Assembly: GCA_913057725.1 (NCBI GenBank) | Contig: CAJXOS010000007.1 | Span: 1-64,000, forward strand | DNA: 64,000 nt | Direction: 5' to 3' | Origin: an uncultured Lewinella sp. | Lineage (GTDB): Bacteria > Bacteroidota > Bacteroidia > Chitinophagales > Saprospiraceae | Part shown: positions 27,409 to 36,851 of the stretch, in pieces | Layout of the letters: the number at the start of each line of letters is the position of its first letter | How positions within the stretch are numbered: position 1 is the first letter of the stretch | Notes under the pieces: generated by a model | The model's input: the letters and a program-made list of their open reading frames with translations, nothing else | Told to the model about the DNA's origin: nothing | Databases searched by the model: none | Translations under genes and position numbers: made by a program

Positions 27409-28450
27409 TCAGGTCGTCGAATTCGATGGGTAAGCCACTCACTGGTGTGACTATATTGAGTGGGACACCAAGATCACCTCCCGTGAGGGTAAACGAATAG
27501 TTAGCGCTGGCATCCACTCCTCCTCCAACATCTGTGACTCGAATTATTCCAGTCTCTCCTGCACAATAGACAGGCGTAACGATGTCTATATTGTTGACAT
27601 TTGGTGGCGGGGCTCCTACCGTAATGTTTAAGGCGGATGTATAGCGCCAGCCGTCAGTTTCATCGGGCTCATCCATGCCAGTTGTATTTCTCATCCTATA
27701 TACAGGGAAGGGGTCCTCCGCGCTTACTTGGATATAGTCTCTATTGGTAAACGTACCAACGTCTTGCCAGGAGTTAGAACCAGTTTGTTTTTGCCACTGT
27801 AAGGCATAAGAGCTGTAATTGCCGGCATTAAGGTCAGCATCCAGCGTGACGGTTTCCCCGGCGCAAAAGATATTCTGGTTAGGGCCATTTACTCCAGCTG
27901 AGGCACTGATGGATCCGTCGTATACGTCCAAGGCGATTAGTGATAGACGTAGGTCAACACGATAACGGGAACCAACGGAGAACTCGTAGGTGTCACCCGG
28001 CTTTTGCACCACGTTGCCGATAATAACAGATCCGCTACTTTGGTTTCGAGCATCATCATCATTGGTAAAGGTGCCACAGCAATCATAGCTACAGTTGCTG
28101 CCTCGATCATTTTCCCAGCCATCAACTGAAACGAGTAGTGGGACCTGACCGTTCAGTGGCCAATTGCTAGGAGCAGCATTGTACTGGAAGACGAAGTTGT
28201 TGTTGCTCTCGCGATTCTTGAATCCTTGCGATGTATTGCTAATGTGTATACATTCCTCTCCAACAATACCCAAGGGGGCAACAATAGCATTTACTTTCCA
28301 AGAAGGATCCGGTTTATTAAAGGGGTCGTTTCCACGGTCAAAATAGACGCCGGTGATTTTTAATTCCAATCGCATATTCTGTCCTACCAGTGCTGGAGCT
28401 ACTGCCAGGAAGGAAAAGAAAAATAGGATGAGCAAACGATATGGTCGCAT
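27290..28450 (-). CDS. Giant SprB-repeat adhesin, N-terminal part (first frame)
   Basis: The ATG at 28450 gives a good signal peptide (MRPYRLLILFFFSFLAVAPALVGQ); a methionine 20 codons upstream (28510) is less likely. The mature part continues with an unrecognised domain (about 27-200), an Ig-like segment with FCAGETVTLDADL and a module beginning YCAGETGIIRV that leads into the SprB array. The frame closes at 27290, overlapping the 3,660-codon frame by 119 bases. After VVDKSLT the homologous continuation (TVTNTVPSDARCNGELG) is found in the other frame, so this is the true N-terminus of the adhesin and not a separate gene. Confidence 0.8.
   Translation of the reverse strand: MRPYRLLILFFFSFLAVAPALVGQNMRLELKITGVYFDRGNDPFNKPDPSWKVNAIVAPLGIVGEECIHISNTSQGFKNRESNNNFVFQYNAAPSNWPLNGQVPLLVSVDGWENDRGSNCSYDCCGTFTNDDDARNQSSGSVIIGNVVQKPGDTYEFSVGSRYRVDLRLSLIALDVYDGSISASAGVNGPNQNIFCAGETVTLDADLNAGNYSSYALQWQKQTGSNSWQDVGTFTNRDYIQVSAEDPFPVYRMRNTTGMDEPDETDGWRYTSALNITVGAPPPNVNNIDIVTPVYCAGETGIIRVTDVGGGVDASANYSFTLTGGDLGVPLNIVTPVSGLPIEFDDLNDGNYSLTIVESGIDSRCAAVVDKSLTHCNKHSAFRCPL
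27328..27330 (-). other. Apparent single-base frameshift site in the adhesin gene
   Basis: On the coding strand the upstream frame reads up to CTT ACC and the downstream frame resumes at ACT GTA ACA, leaving one extra C in a CCC run (plus-strand GGG at 27328-27330). Removing one base joins both parts into one protein with a natural module boundary. It could be an assembly or sequencing error, a real inactivating or phase-variable change, or a programmed +1 shift. No classic slippery heptamer is visible. Confidence 0.65.
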
Positions 28451-28516
28451 GACAAAGGATATTTCTGATGGTTTTGGGTGGGGGGCAACCCCAGCAATGC
28501 TTCTGTTCATTGGTGC

Positions 28517-30724
28517 TTAGTAGTTCACTTCTAGGCTTTCACTAAGCGGGCTTTGCCCGCCATCGTGCCATAGCACCTTCACACTGTAGCGATATTGGGT
28601 GTTCATCTTCAAGGAAGTATCGATGAAGTTGAATCTTCTAACTCTACGTTTCTTTCGGCCTGTTGTAGTGCCACTTTCTTCCGGGGTTACACTAGTGTAA
28701 GAGCGGAAAGGCTCATCACCTCTAGCGCGGTAAATCACGAACCGGCGTACGGCATCTTCCTCTGAATAAGTCCATGACAGATTCACTTGCTTGACTCTAC
28801 GGTCAACCGCTGCACTGAGGTCTTGCACACTTGCACGGACAAAATCATCAATGACTTGCGCTTGGATGAGCTTTGAGGAGGCCATAAGGTCAGCATTGTC
28901 CGTAGCTACTACTTTGTATTGGTAGCGTTTGCCGGCTTCAGCCGTGGAGTCGCGGTAAGAGGCAATCATGGTATAATCAACCAAGTCGATGGTCTGCAAG
29001 AGTTCCCAGGCTTCTTCGCCCATTGGTGAGCGATAGAGCTCGTGCTTGACCACATCGGTACTGCTGCTGTTCGCCCATTCCAGATAAGTGCTATGCGTAT
29101 CAGATTCTACGTCTCTGAATACGGGTGCAGTTGGTGCAATAGTATCAGGGCGTTCCAAGGCCAGAATCTCAGAAAACTCCGACGGGTTCTGGCGATAATC
29201 CAACGCAAAAACTTTTACGAATACCTCCTCAGTCAAGGTGTTGAGGGTAACCGTATCGTAGTGGTAGTTTTCCAGCGTCGGCTTAGAAGTTAGCTGTGTG
29301 AATTCTACATCTGGGTGGTTAGAGAAGTATACCCGATAACCAAGCAGATCTGGCTCGGTATTGTCATCCCAGGTAACGATCATTAGACCATTCTTGAGGA
29401 TGGTTCCACGCAAACCTACTGGTGCTGCTGGAGGTGTCACATCATCAATCTGGGCTAGGGCCGCAAAGGAAGTCATCTCCCGACCGTATTGGTCGACAGC
29501 CACTATGAGGTAATAGTTGGACGGTAGTGGATCGGGATCAATAAAGCCTCGTAGTTCCGGCGCGATCAGCTCCTCACCACTCAAGTTGTCAAAAGGCCCC
29601 TGGTCGTTCGAGCTACGCAGAATTTTGAAGCCGATGATCTTGTCATTGTCTGATTCATTGAACTGCCAGCTGATATTAAAGCCTTTTTGCTCGTTGGGGA
29701 GAACCGAAACAATACTTGGGTAGTAATAGGGCAGGGCATCGATGCCGGTTCCCTGTACCGGATCGGAAGGAGGACCGTATTCATCAAATGCCGTGCGCCC
29801 TTTTACACGATAGAAATAGGGTTGATTATTGCGCTCCAGGGAGTCCGTAATAAAGGCTTTTTCCGGAGCACGCTCGGTGCGGTCCATGGGAATATAAGGC
29901 AGGTCGCGTATTGGTGCCCAATTGACACCATCTTCAGAACGTTCCACTTCATAACTCACGTAGAAGAAGTTGAACTTCTCTTTGTTCCAGCTAACGATTG
30001 CCTGACGATCGCCAAAAGTAGCATCGACATCAATAACTTTAGGTAGAACGTAGGTGTCTGAAAGACCAATTGAAACATAGCCTGTATCAATCAGGTTGAT
30101 GTATTCGATAGGAATACTATTATCTCCTTCTTGCAGCGTGTCTACCACGAAACTAGGTTGCTCAGTTGGAAATACCCGGTAGAGGTAAGTCTCATTCGGA
30201 GATACATTCCGATCTACAAAAGCCAAGCCCATTGCAGTAGCTGCTTCAAAAGAATGGTCGGCTGCGAATAGGCCAAAACCGAAGCGGTTTTCCTGTTCGT
30301 TAGCACGGTTGATGAGGCTTACTACTTCCCCTTCTGTACCGGTTTCCGGATCAAAGGAGTTGCCGAAGATGGCTTGTGCACCAATGGCGGCGTAGTTGTT
30401 GCGCTCCATTAGAGGACGCCACTCGGCCTCTGTTTGCCAGGGGAAGATGGGTTCAGCGGTCAGTGGTGTTGGTACCGAACGCTCTTCGAAAGGCAATAGC
30501 TGCCCATTGCGCTTGTAGGTGTAGCGAACCAGGGTATACCCCACTTCATTGCAGTGAAACCAGGTGCGAGGTGAGGTGGCCGCCCAACGCAGCATGATCT
30601 CCTGACCGGTCGAACGTGCTAGCATTTTCAGCGCACGCTCCTCGTTCTGAGGTGGATTGATCTGTGCTTCCATGAAGATGGGAGCCAAGAGTAATACCAG
30701 CAGAAAAAGGCTTTTATGTAGCAT
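28517..30724 (-). CDS. Exported fibronectin type III multi-domain protein
   Basis: About 735 residues from the ATG at 30724, which gives a good signal peptide (HKSLFLLVLLLAPIFMEAQ); an earlier methionine at 30772 would bury it. The mature part has an N-terminal domain of about 200 residues, then at least four fibronectin-III-like modules recognisable from strands such as VSYEVERSEDGVNW, KIIGFKILRSSNDQGPF, LLGYRVYFSNHPD and KHELYRSPMGEEAWELL, and a final FN3 (RRFVIYRARGDEPF). No T9SS sorting tail or lipobox is seen. It lies between the TANFOR giant and the adhesin, and is probably a periplasmic or surface structural partner. Confidence 0.8.
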   Translation of the reverse strand: MLHKSLFLLVLLLAPIFMEAQINPPQNEERALKMLARSTGQEIMLRWAATSPRTWFHCNEVGYTLVRYTYKRNGQLLPFEERSVPTPLTAEPIFPWQTEAEWRPLMERNNYAAIGAQAIFGNSFDPETGTEGEVVSLINRANEQENRFGFGLFAADHSFEAATAMGLAFVDRNVSPNETYLYRVFPTEQPSFVVDTLQEGDNSIPIEYINLIDTGYVSIGLSDTYVLPKVIDVDATFGDRQAIVSWNKEKFNFFYVSYEVERSEDGVNWAPIRDLPYIPMDRTERAPEKAFITDSLERNNQPYFYRVKGRTAFDEYGPPSDPVQGTGIDALPYYYPSIVSVLPNEQKGFNISWQFNESDNDKIIGFKILRSSNDQGPFDNLSGEELIAPELRGFIDPDPLPSNYYLIVAVDQYGREMTSFAALAQIDDVTPPAAPVGLRGTILKNGLMIVTWDDNTEPDLLGYRVYFSNHPDVEFTQLTSKPTLENYHYDTVTLNTLTEEVFVKVFALDYRQNPSEFSEILALERPDTIAPTAPVFRDVESDTHSTYLEWANSSSTDVVKHELYRSPMGEEAWELLQTIDLVDYTMIASYRDSTAEAGKRYQYKVVATDNADLMASSKLIQAQVIDDFVRASVQDLSAAVDRRVKQVNLSWTYSEEDAVRRFVIYRARGDEPFRSYTSVTPEESGTTTGRKKRRVRRFNFIDTSLKMNTQYRYSVKVLWHDGGQSPLSESLEVNY

Positions 30725-30771
30725 GTTTTGTTCTTTGCTTTTGAAATCCATTAGGGCTGTTACAGGATGCA

Positions 30772-33700
30772 TTAGTTATTTGATCCGTAAGGGATCGTCA
30801 ATTGTCGCTCGGTATTCGGTGTATCAGTACCTGGTAATACATAGCGCACTTTAACACCATAATCACCATAGTATGGGTAGATGAAGGACCACCCGTTGAA
30901 GTCCAGCATGTACTGCGGTACGTTGTTGTTATCCACGATGTAGTCGGCTACATCCTGAGAGTACTCGAAGTAGTCGCGGATCATGTTGTACGGTAGGTCA
31001 TAGATGACACCGGTAACCGGTAGCGGTACACTGGCCGAACCGTTCAACTTATCATCTTCCGTCAGACGGTGTGGGGTGGCATTCTGATTCAAGAACACCG
31101 CAAAGCTTGGCACTTCGCCATACTCTTCCGTATCACGCCAAGACAATTCTACCTGCGATTGCGGGAAGTGATCATACATCATCGGGGCAATGGTCGTATT
31201 GAACCAGTTGTTTGGTGTAGCCGTAAGATCCGCCTCCAACTGAATGAGTGGTGCTACATCATCGTGTCCGTTGAAGTAACCTTCTTGATCAAATTCATCG
31301 AAGAATTCATTACCCTCTACATAAATACCGAATTGGTCAACAGTCAAGGACGAACTGTCTGCGATGAAGAGCGGCAAGAACCAATAGTTGGAGAAGTCCA
31401 AAGCGTTCATCTTCTCATCGAAAGTATTGTACAGACTCGTGCGGAAATGCGCAGTGTAGAAGTCTTTCTCCTTCAGCTCGCTTAAGCTCGTCTCTGCCAC
31501 TTTCGACTGTACAACAAGTGTTGTGTATTCGCCATCAGATTCATCGTTCTGGTAGTTGATGAGCTCCTGCTCAATTTCAGCAACGTTGGAGTCTACCTCG
31601 TCGCTACTTGGAGCAACAGGCTTGTTCATGAGTGAAACTTGAGTCACGGTATTGCTGGTCAAATTGCTAGCAGGAATGCTGAAGCTCACCCGGCGATTCG
31701 CATAGGAGAAGCCAGAAGCAGCTGTTTCATTACTGTTTTGGTAGAAGACTAATTCCTGGTTCCAATCGTCAGGATCTAGCGCAAAGCTTGGCTCCGACTT
31801 GAATAGGTATGGCTGACCTTGCTTCAACTGAATGTAGCCATTGCCACTTTCACCCGGGAGGAAGTTAAACTGATCAATCAGTGGGTAACTGTAGGCAATA
31901 TTGTGGTGAGGGATATAATCCGGTGCACCACCCGTAGTGAAGTTGTAGTCTGCCGTTTGCTCGAACGGTGTATTGTTATCATCCAATAGTACCGACCAGC
32001 TTGACGATCCTTCTGGGCGCTTTTCGAAACGAACGCGTACCAAGAAGTTATACTCTGTGTAACCCGCCAAGATATCAGATGGCGTGAATACGACTACATC
32101 ATTGTTATCATTCCAGTTGTACTCACCAGGTACGACTTCACCGGTGCCAACATTAGTAATGTCGAAAGCATACATCATCGGACGATACTGAGTAAGATTA
32201 CCCTCATCATCACGCAACTCGAAGATGTTGCCAATTGGTAGGTTGAAGGTTACCTGTGGGCGGATGAATACATCTACCTCGTCGGTATCATTTTCATTCG
32301 GTTGGGTACTTCCAATTAGTTCGATACCTGCTAGTGGGCTAGCACCGACGATTTCACATTTCTCTCCAAGTTCAAATTCGAAGCGGCAACGTCCAGAAAC
32401 AAGACCGCCTAAGATGCTGTAACGACCACCCACGATACCTTTCATCCACATCGGATTAGGTAACTGAGCGGCAAGAACGGCTGCTGCTGCAAGCGAGAGG
32501 ATTTCGAAATCACCGCTCACACCAAATACATCTACATGCAAACCGATCGCTCCTTCAATGTAACCCCAAACCTGACCAGTAGCGTACCAGCCGTTGATAC
32601 CGATGGGCTCGGAGCTGTTCTCATTACCGGCACAACGTGCTGCTTCACCGAGGTTAAGCATCATTACGTCGAAGCCTGCTCCTGCACTAAACTCGGCGTA
32701 GAAGGCCAAGAAAGAAATATCAGGTACGGACAGCTGCATGGAAGCACCGAACATCAGGCCGTTACCGCCTTGGAAGCGTGGGTCGTCGGGGTTGATAACC
32801 GTTATTTCACCCAAGATGTCCTGGACCTCAGGTGGTAGGGCAGGGAATGGTGGTAGGTTCATACCGGCATCCAGGTAGGCCGTGAGCAGGAGTCCCATAT
32901 TCCCCCAGTCAATGCCACCCTCGGCACCGTCAACTTCATCATCAGGCGTTGTGCCAGCAAGATCAGCCAAAGGACCAAGATCGTAGCTCAACATAATGCG
33001 ATTGTCTGGCGTACCTAAGTGGATATACCAGGTGCTTGGGTCTGCATGAATAACACCTGTACCCGCGAGATTTTCATCGTAGGCTCCGGAGACAACACCT
33101 CCAGCAATGTTCACATACATATCCAGCTGGGCATGGAAGGCTTCGTTGTCGAAGTCGAATTCCATAGCCAGGATTGCTCGTACTGCCGGATCCTCTTCAG
33201 CCGGTGGTGTCAAGAACTTGGCATCTCCTTCGAAGGCGATTTGGGATAAACCGCCATTAGCATTGAAGATGATCTCGAACATCACATCCGCATTAAAGGT
33301 CTCTCTACTCGCCAGACCAATTCCTAGGCGGGCTCGAATACCAATGCCAGCGCTCTCGTCCGGAATATATTGGACACCTGAAAGCGACATGCCAATATTA
33401 CTTTCAGCATCTTCCGGATCTCCTTCTTCTTCCTCACCATCAATTTCTACATCCTCTTCTCCGGCCCTACTCATGTGATAGGAGGCACCACCACCAAAGC
33501 CGTAAAGTGCCAGACCGGTGGTTCCAATCATGATTCCCGGATTAAAGGACGCCATTGCATCAGCAAACCAGTAGCGATAGCCATCAACTTTACCGAACTG
33601 TACAATAGCTTCGACCTCTAGGCTGGGGTCAAAACTGGCTTCGATGGCCGCCCGGAATCCGGATCCATATTGCGGCGTGTCCTCGTAGAAGAGTATTGAA

Positions 33701-36700
33701 CCAAAGAGTGAGTAGCCAGGGCCACTGACATCCAGCGACAACTCATCGACTACCACTCCTTCAAAGGTCCAATTCTGTCTTCCAGAATCATCGATTTCTA
33801 TACCAGATAATAGCCGGACTTGCCCTCCGGCAGAAAACCCGCCATCGTCAGCACTCATTAGGTTGACTTCGGCATTGATCAAAAGTGTAACTACGTCTTC
33901 CTCCTGGTAGAGCCCAAGTTCATTAATCGTCACCGGGAAACCAGCCATAGATATGGGTTCTCCTTCTTCCCCGACCAATTGCCAACTACCAATATTGATG
34001 AGATAAGGCGCGGCTGTACTTAGTTCAAAGTCCTGGAAGGCGACGGATGGTATCACCAGTTTGTCGGGGGCATCCGCGGATTTATTACTACCCACAGAGG
34101 AGTTCATGCTCGCCATACCATGGAGTATAGCCGAAGCGCTGAAGGTACGCTCCTCGGTGTCGTATTCTACAGAGATTTCGGTATCAGCGTAGAGCTCTAG
34201 CTGTGCTTGCCAGGCACTCATACTCACGTCTTCGGTTAGAGCTAAACTGAAGAAATAACCTTGTGCGGGTTGGATCAAACAGCCGTAAGCCAGTGGATCA
34301 TCAAGTGCCGGTACTTCTAATAAACCAGCCATGGCAGCATGATTAAACTGATTGGATATCACACCGATCTCCAAGGAGTCTACAGCAAAGGCCCAGGACC
34401 CAATTCGACCCTGTTCGAGGGAAAGGATGTTTGTAGCAAATACATTACCACTGAATCCGGTATAATCAATAATAATATTGGTGGCACCTACTTCAATAGG
34501 ATCATCACCATCACTGAAGCTCTCCGGTAGCTTGATGTTCAAGGCCGACATAAAGAAGCCTGTCCACAGTGGGCTATCAGCTCCAGCTTCTCCTTCTACG
34601 TCAGGGTGGGAATACTCTTCGGGGAATACCACTGACTCTGGAGTTACTGAATCACTAAAGTCAAATACCGCACTTTCTACCGACCAGGCCCAGTCCTGCA
34701 GGTCAGGAAGCTCGAATGGCGTCATGCTGATTTCTGCAACGAATTCTCCCCAGCCTGGCATGTTGGTCAGGAAGGAGGCCGTTACGAAGCCCTCGTCCAG
34801 GCGCTCCCAAGTAGTATCATCTACTGGAACGATGAGGTCACGGCAGAAGGCAATTTCACCAGCCATACCGATGGCAGAAACGCCCTCACAGTTCCATGCT
34901 ACGTAGGTGTCGTCTCCACCAGCGATGGTCATCAAAATTTTATCACTGAGTTCGATTTCCACATCGGAGGCCAGCGTTAAGTTGGATTCACCAATCAAAC
35001 CACCAGGGTGGAAGTTGGCGGTACTCTGGAATGCAACGTAGCGATCTGCTACTGGAATTTCGGCCGACATAAATGCACTCAAGCTTGCACCAGTAGTGGT
35101 GAAGGTCATAGATTCGATCACAATCATATTGGGGTCTTCACCTAAGGTAATCGGCAAGAAGACACCACCTAAGTGCTCCAATAAAGCTTGGGTATCCAAT
35201 TCGCCAGCTTCTTCCTCTTCCTCCTCCTCTTCTTCGGCTTCTTCTTCCTCGCCATCACCTTCTTCTCCATCTTCTTCCTCATCTCCCTCTGGTGGATATA
35301 CCTCACCACACAGGGTAGTGGGCGGAGCAGCAGCTTCTTCCTCCTCAATTTCTTCTGGTGTCATTACGTCGGAGAGCATTCCCCAACCATTTTCCAAAGC
35401 ATTGACCTCGCCGTCATATACTTCATTAAGTTCATTGACATAGAGCCCTTCGAAGGTGCTAATTACGCGCAAGCCTAACCAAGGAACCGTCACTAAACCA
35501 GTACCGTCCCAACTGTCAGGGTCTTCAGCATTGGGCTCAGCTTGGGTGATCTTAAGATCAAAACCACCCAGGTTAACCACAGTGCCAAACTCCAATTCAG
35601 TAGCAGGATTGGTATTGGAAGGTTGCGGTAGGGTAAACTCATCTGTGCAATCAAACTCCGCTGGATCGAACTCGATGAGTGGAGTTGAGAAGGTATCTAC
35701 TGGCGAGAATGGCCCAGCAGAAGTACCATTACAGAGCGTCTGAATCTGATACTCATAGGTAGTACCGTCGGTGAGCTCTGATAGGGTGTGGGATATATTC
35801 AGTGTCTCATCCTCATACCAATTAGCATCTGTTCGTCCGTATTCCCGATAGCGAATCAAATACGTATTGTAGCCAGGATTTGGCTGCCAGTTGAGAGCTG
35901 CTTGGGTTTCATTCACTACCGTTGCGGAAATACCTTGTGGATAAGTACAGGTTTCTCCGTAGGTGAAGAACTGTGGTGCACTCCAACCCTCATTGTAAAA
36001 GGCGTTCTGCATCGTCAGATCCGAGGCACGAACCCGCATCAAATACTGGCCGCCTTGATAAAGCTGTGGGTCGGCAGGACTAATCAGTGCGGAGGTCGTC
36101 ATATTCACCACCTGTTCGATATACGGCTGCTCAAACTCGAAGATGAGATCTGGCGTGAGGCCATCTTCGGGATTGTATTCGAAAATCTGTAGGGTGTACT
36201 CTACTGGGAATCCTCCTACGTGGCGCTCTTGCCACTGTACACCCAGGTTTTGTGGACTGGTAGCAATCTGCTGGCCAATTGGAGACAGGATAACTGGTGG
36301 GTCATGAAGAATGACATTCATGCTCGTACAACCAACCAAGGATACGGGAGATTCATTGCTACGGTCGTAATCATAAACCGTGAAACAAACCGAATAGAAG
36401 CCTTCCGGTAAGCGACCTTCAGACAGGTATTGCTCACGGGTATAACCAGAGAAGTCCAGGTTGTTGATATCTAGGTATTCGCCCAGTTCTACGCCAGAGA
36501 GTTGGGTGGGAACACCAAAAGAAAGTGTAATCGGATTGGGTACCAAGTTCTCCTTGGTGGTAAGAGTGATGCCCTGGCCAGAGATTTCCACTTTCAAGCG
36601 TACCTGATAGGAGAGCTCGTTGCGGTCGTTTAAGACCAAGGTTGTACCAAGGCGTTCCAAACCTGGGGCCACCATGTCAGCGAGGTTGCCGGTATGTGGT

Positions 36701-36810
36701 GGAACCGACTGTGTGGCGATGGTTACGGGAAAAACCTGGGCAAGGCCAGGTAGTGCACCAAATACCAAAAGAGTTAGACTAAGAACGGTAGCTAAACAAT
36801 GCTTATTCAT
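30772..36810 (-). CDS. Giant TANFOR-domain surface protein with an acidic linker
   Basis: A 2,012-residue exported protein (signal peptide to about residue 24). Residues about 25-200 match the TANFOR domain found in large Bacteroidota proteins: FPVTIATQSVPPHTGNL, then PTQLSGVELGEYLDINNLDF and LPEGFYSVCFTVYDY. One fibronectin-III module follows at about 285-375 (ALNWQPNPGYNTYLIRYREY). Around residues 500-540 is a run of mainly Glu (35199-35300). The central about 1,000 residues are long beta-rich segments, consistent with an elongated beta structure. There is no T9SS tail or lipobox. It is embedded between the barrel gene (41-base gap) and the FN3 gene (47-base gap), so it is clearly in one operon. 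Function is unknown; it may be a scaffold or stalk of the surface complex. Confidence 0.75.
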   Translation of the reverse strand: MNKHCLATVLSLTLLVFGALPGLAQVFPVTIATQSVPPHTGNLADMVAPGLERLGTTLVLNDRNELSYQVRLKVEISGQGITLTTKENLVPNPITLSFGVPTQLSGVELGEYLDINNLDFSGYTREQYLSEGRLPEGFYSVCFTVYDYDRSNESPVSLVGCTSMNVILHDPPVILSPIGQQIATSPQNLGVQWQERHVGGFPVEYTLQIFEYNPEDGLTPDLIFEFEQPYIEQVVNMTTSALISPADPQLYQGGQYLMRVRASDLTMQNAFYNEGWSAPQFFTYGETCTYPQGISATVVNETQAALNWQPNPGYNTYLIRYREYGRTDANWYEDETLNISHTLSELTDGTTYEYQIQTLCNGTSAGPFSPVDTFSTPLIEFDPAEFDCTDEFTLPQPSNTNPATELEFGTVVNLGGFDLKITQAEPNAEDPDSWDGTGLVTVPWLGLRVISTFEGLYVNELNEVYDGEVNALENGWGMLSDVMTPEEIEEEEAAAPPTTLCGEVYPPEGDEEEDGEEGDGEEEEAEEEEEEEEEAGELDTQALLEHLGGVFLPITLGEDPNMIVIESMTFTTTGASLSAFMSAEIPVADRYVAFQSTANFHPGGLIGESNLTLASDVEIELSDKILMTIAGGDDTYVAWNCEGVSAIGMAGEIAFCRDLIVPVDDTTWERLDEGFVTASFLTNMPGWGEFVAEISMTPFELPDLQDWAWSVESAVFDFSDSVTPESVVFPEEYSHPDVEGEAGADSPLWTGFFMSALNIKLPESFSDGDDPIEVGATNIIIDYTGFSGNVFATNILSLEQGRIGSWAFAVDSLEIGVISNQFNHAAMAGLLEVPALDDPLAYGCLIQPAQGYFFSLALTEDVSMSAWQAQLELYADTEISVEYDTEERTFSASAILHGMASMNSSVGSNKSADAPDKLVIPSVAFQDFELSTAAPYLINIGSWQLVGEEGEPISMAGFPVTINELGLYQEEDVVTLLINAEVNLMSADDGGFSAGGQVRLLSGIEIDDSGRQNWTFEGVVVDELSLDVSGPGYSLFGSILFYEDTPQYGSGFRAAIEASFDPSLEVEAIVQFGKVDGYRYWFADAMASFNPGIMIGTTGLALYGFGGGASYHMSRAGEEDVEIDGEEEEGDPEDAESNIGMSLSGVQYIPDESAGIGIRARLGIGLASRETFNADVMFEIIFNANGGLSQIAFEGDAKFLTPPAEEDPAVRAILAMEFDFDNEAFHAQLDMYVNIAGGVVSGAYDENLAGTGVIHADPSTWYIHLGTPDNRIMLSYDLGPLADLAGTTPDDEVDGAEGGIDWGNMGLLLTAYLDAGMNLPPFPALPPEVQDILGEITVINPDDPRFQGGNGLMFGASMQLSVPDISFLAFYAEFSAGAGFDVMMLNLGEAARCAGNENSSEPIGINGWYATGQVWGYIEGAIGLHVDVFGVSGDFEILSLAAAAVLAAQLPNPMWMKGIVGGRYSILGGLVSGRCRFEFELGEKCEIVGASPLAGIELIGSTQPNENDTDEVDVFIRPQVTFNLPIGNIFELRDDEGNLTQYRPMMYAFDITNVGTGEVVPGEYNWNDNNDVVVFTPSDILAGYTEYNFLVRVRFEKRPEGSSSWSVLLDDNNTPFEQTADYNFTTGGAPDYIPHHNIAYSYPLIDQFNFLPGESGNGYIQLKQGQPYLFKSEPSFALDPDDWNQELVFYQNSNETAASGFSYANRRVSFSIPASNLTSNTVTQVSLMNKPVAPSSDEVDSNVAEIEQELINYQNDESDGEYTTLVVQSKVAETSLSELKEKDFYTAHFRTSLYNTFDEKMNALDFSNYWFLPLFIADSSSLTVDQFGIYVEGNEFFDEFDQEGYFNGHDDVAPLIQLEADLTATPNNWFNTTIAPMMYDHFPQSQVELSWRDTEEYGEVPSFAVFLNQNATPHRLTEDDKLNGSASVPLPVTGVIYDLPYNMIRDYFEYSQDVADYIVDNNNVPQYMLDFNGWSFIYPYYGDYGVKVRYVLPGTDTPNTERQLTIPYGSNN
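35199..35300 (-). repeat. Glu-rich low-complexity tract in the TANFOR protein
   Basis: The coding strand carries repeated GAA/GAG codons, seen as cttcttcctc words on the plus strand, giving a segment of about 34 residues that is mostly Glu with some Gly and Asp. It is a coding microsatellite and could vary in length between strains. It probably acts as an acidic, possibly cation-binding linker. Confidence 0.7.
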
Positions 36811-36851
36811 AGAGCAAAAGGCTAAATGAGTTTTGGATGTGGTTCAAGGGA

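Noticed and set aside
35096-35478. Ser-rich or Phe-rich plus-strand frames opposite the Glu tract
   Set aside because: They arise from the GAA/GAG microsatellite read in other frames.
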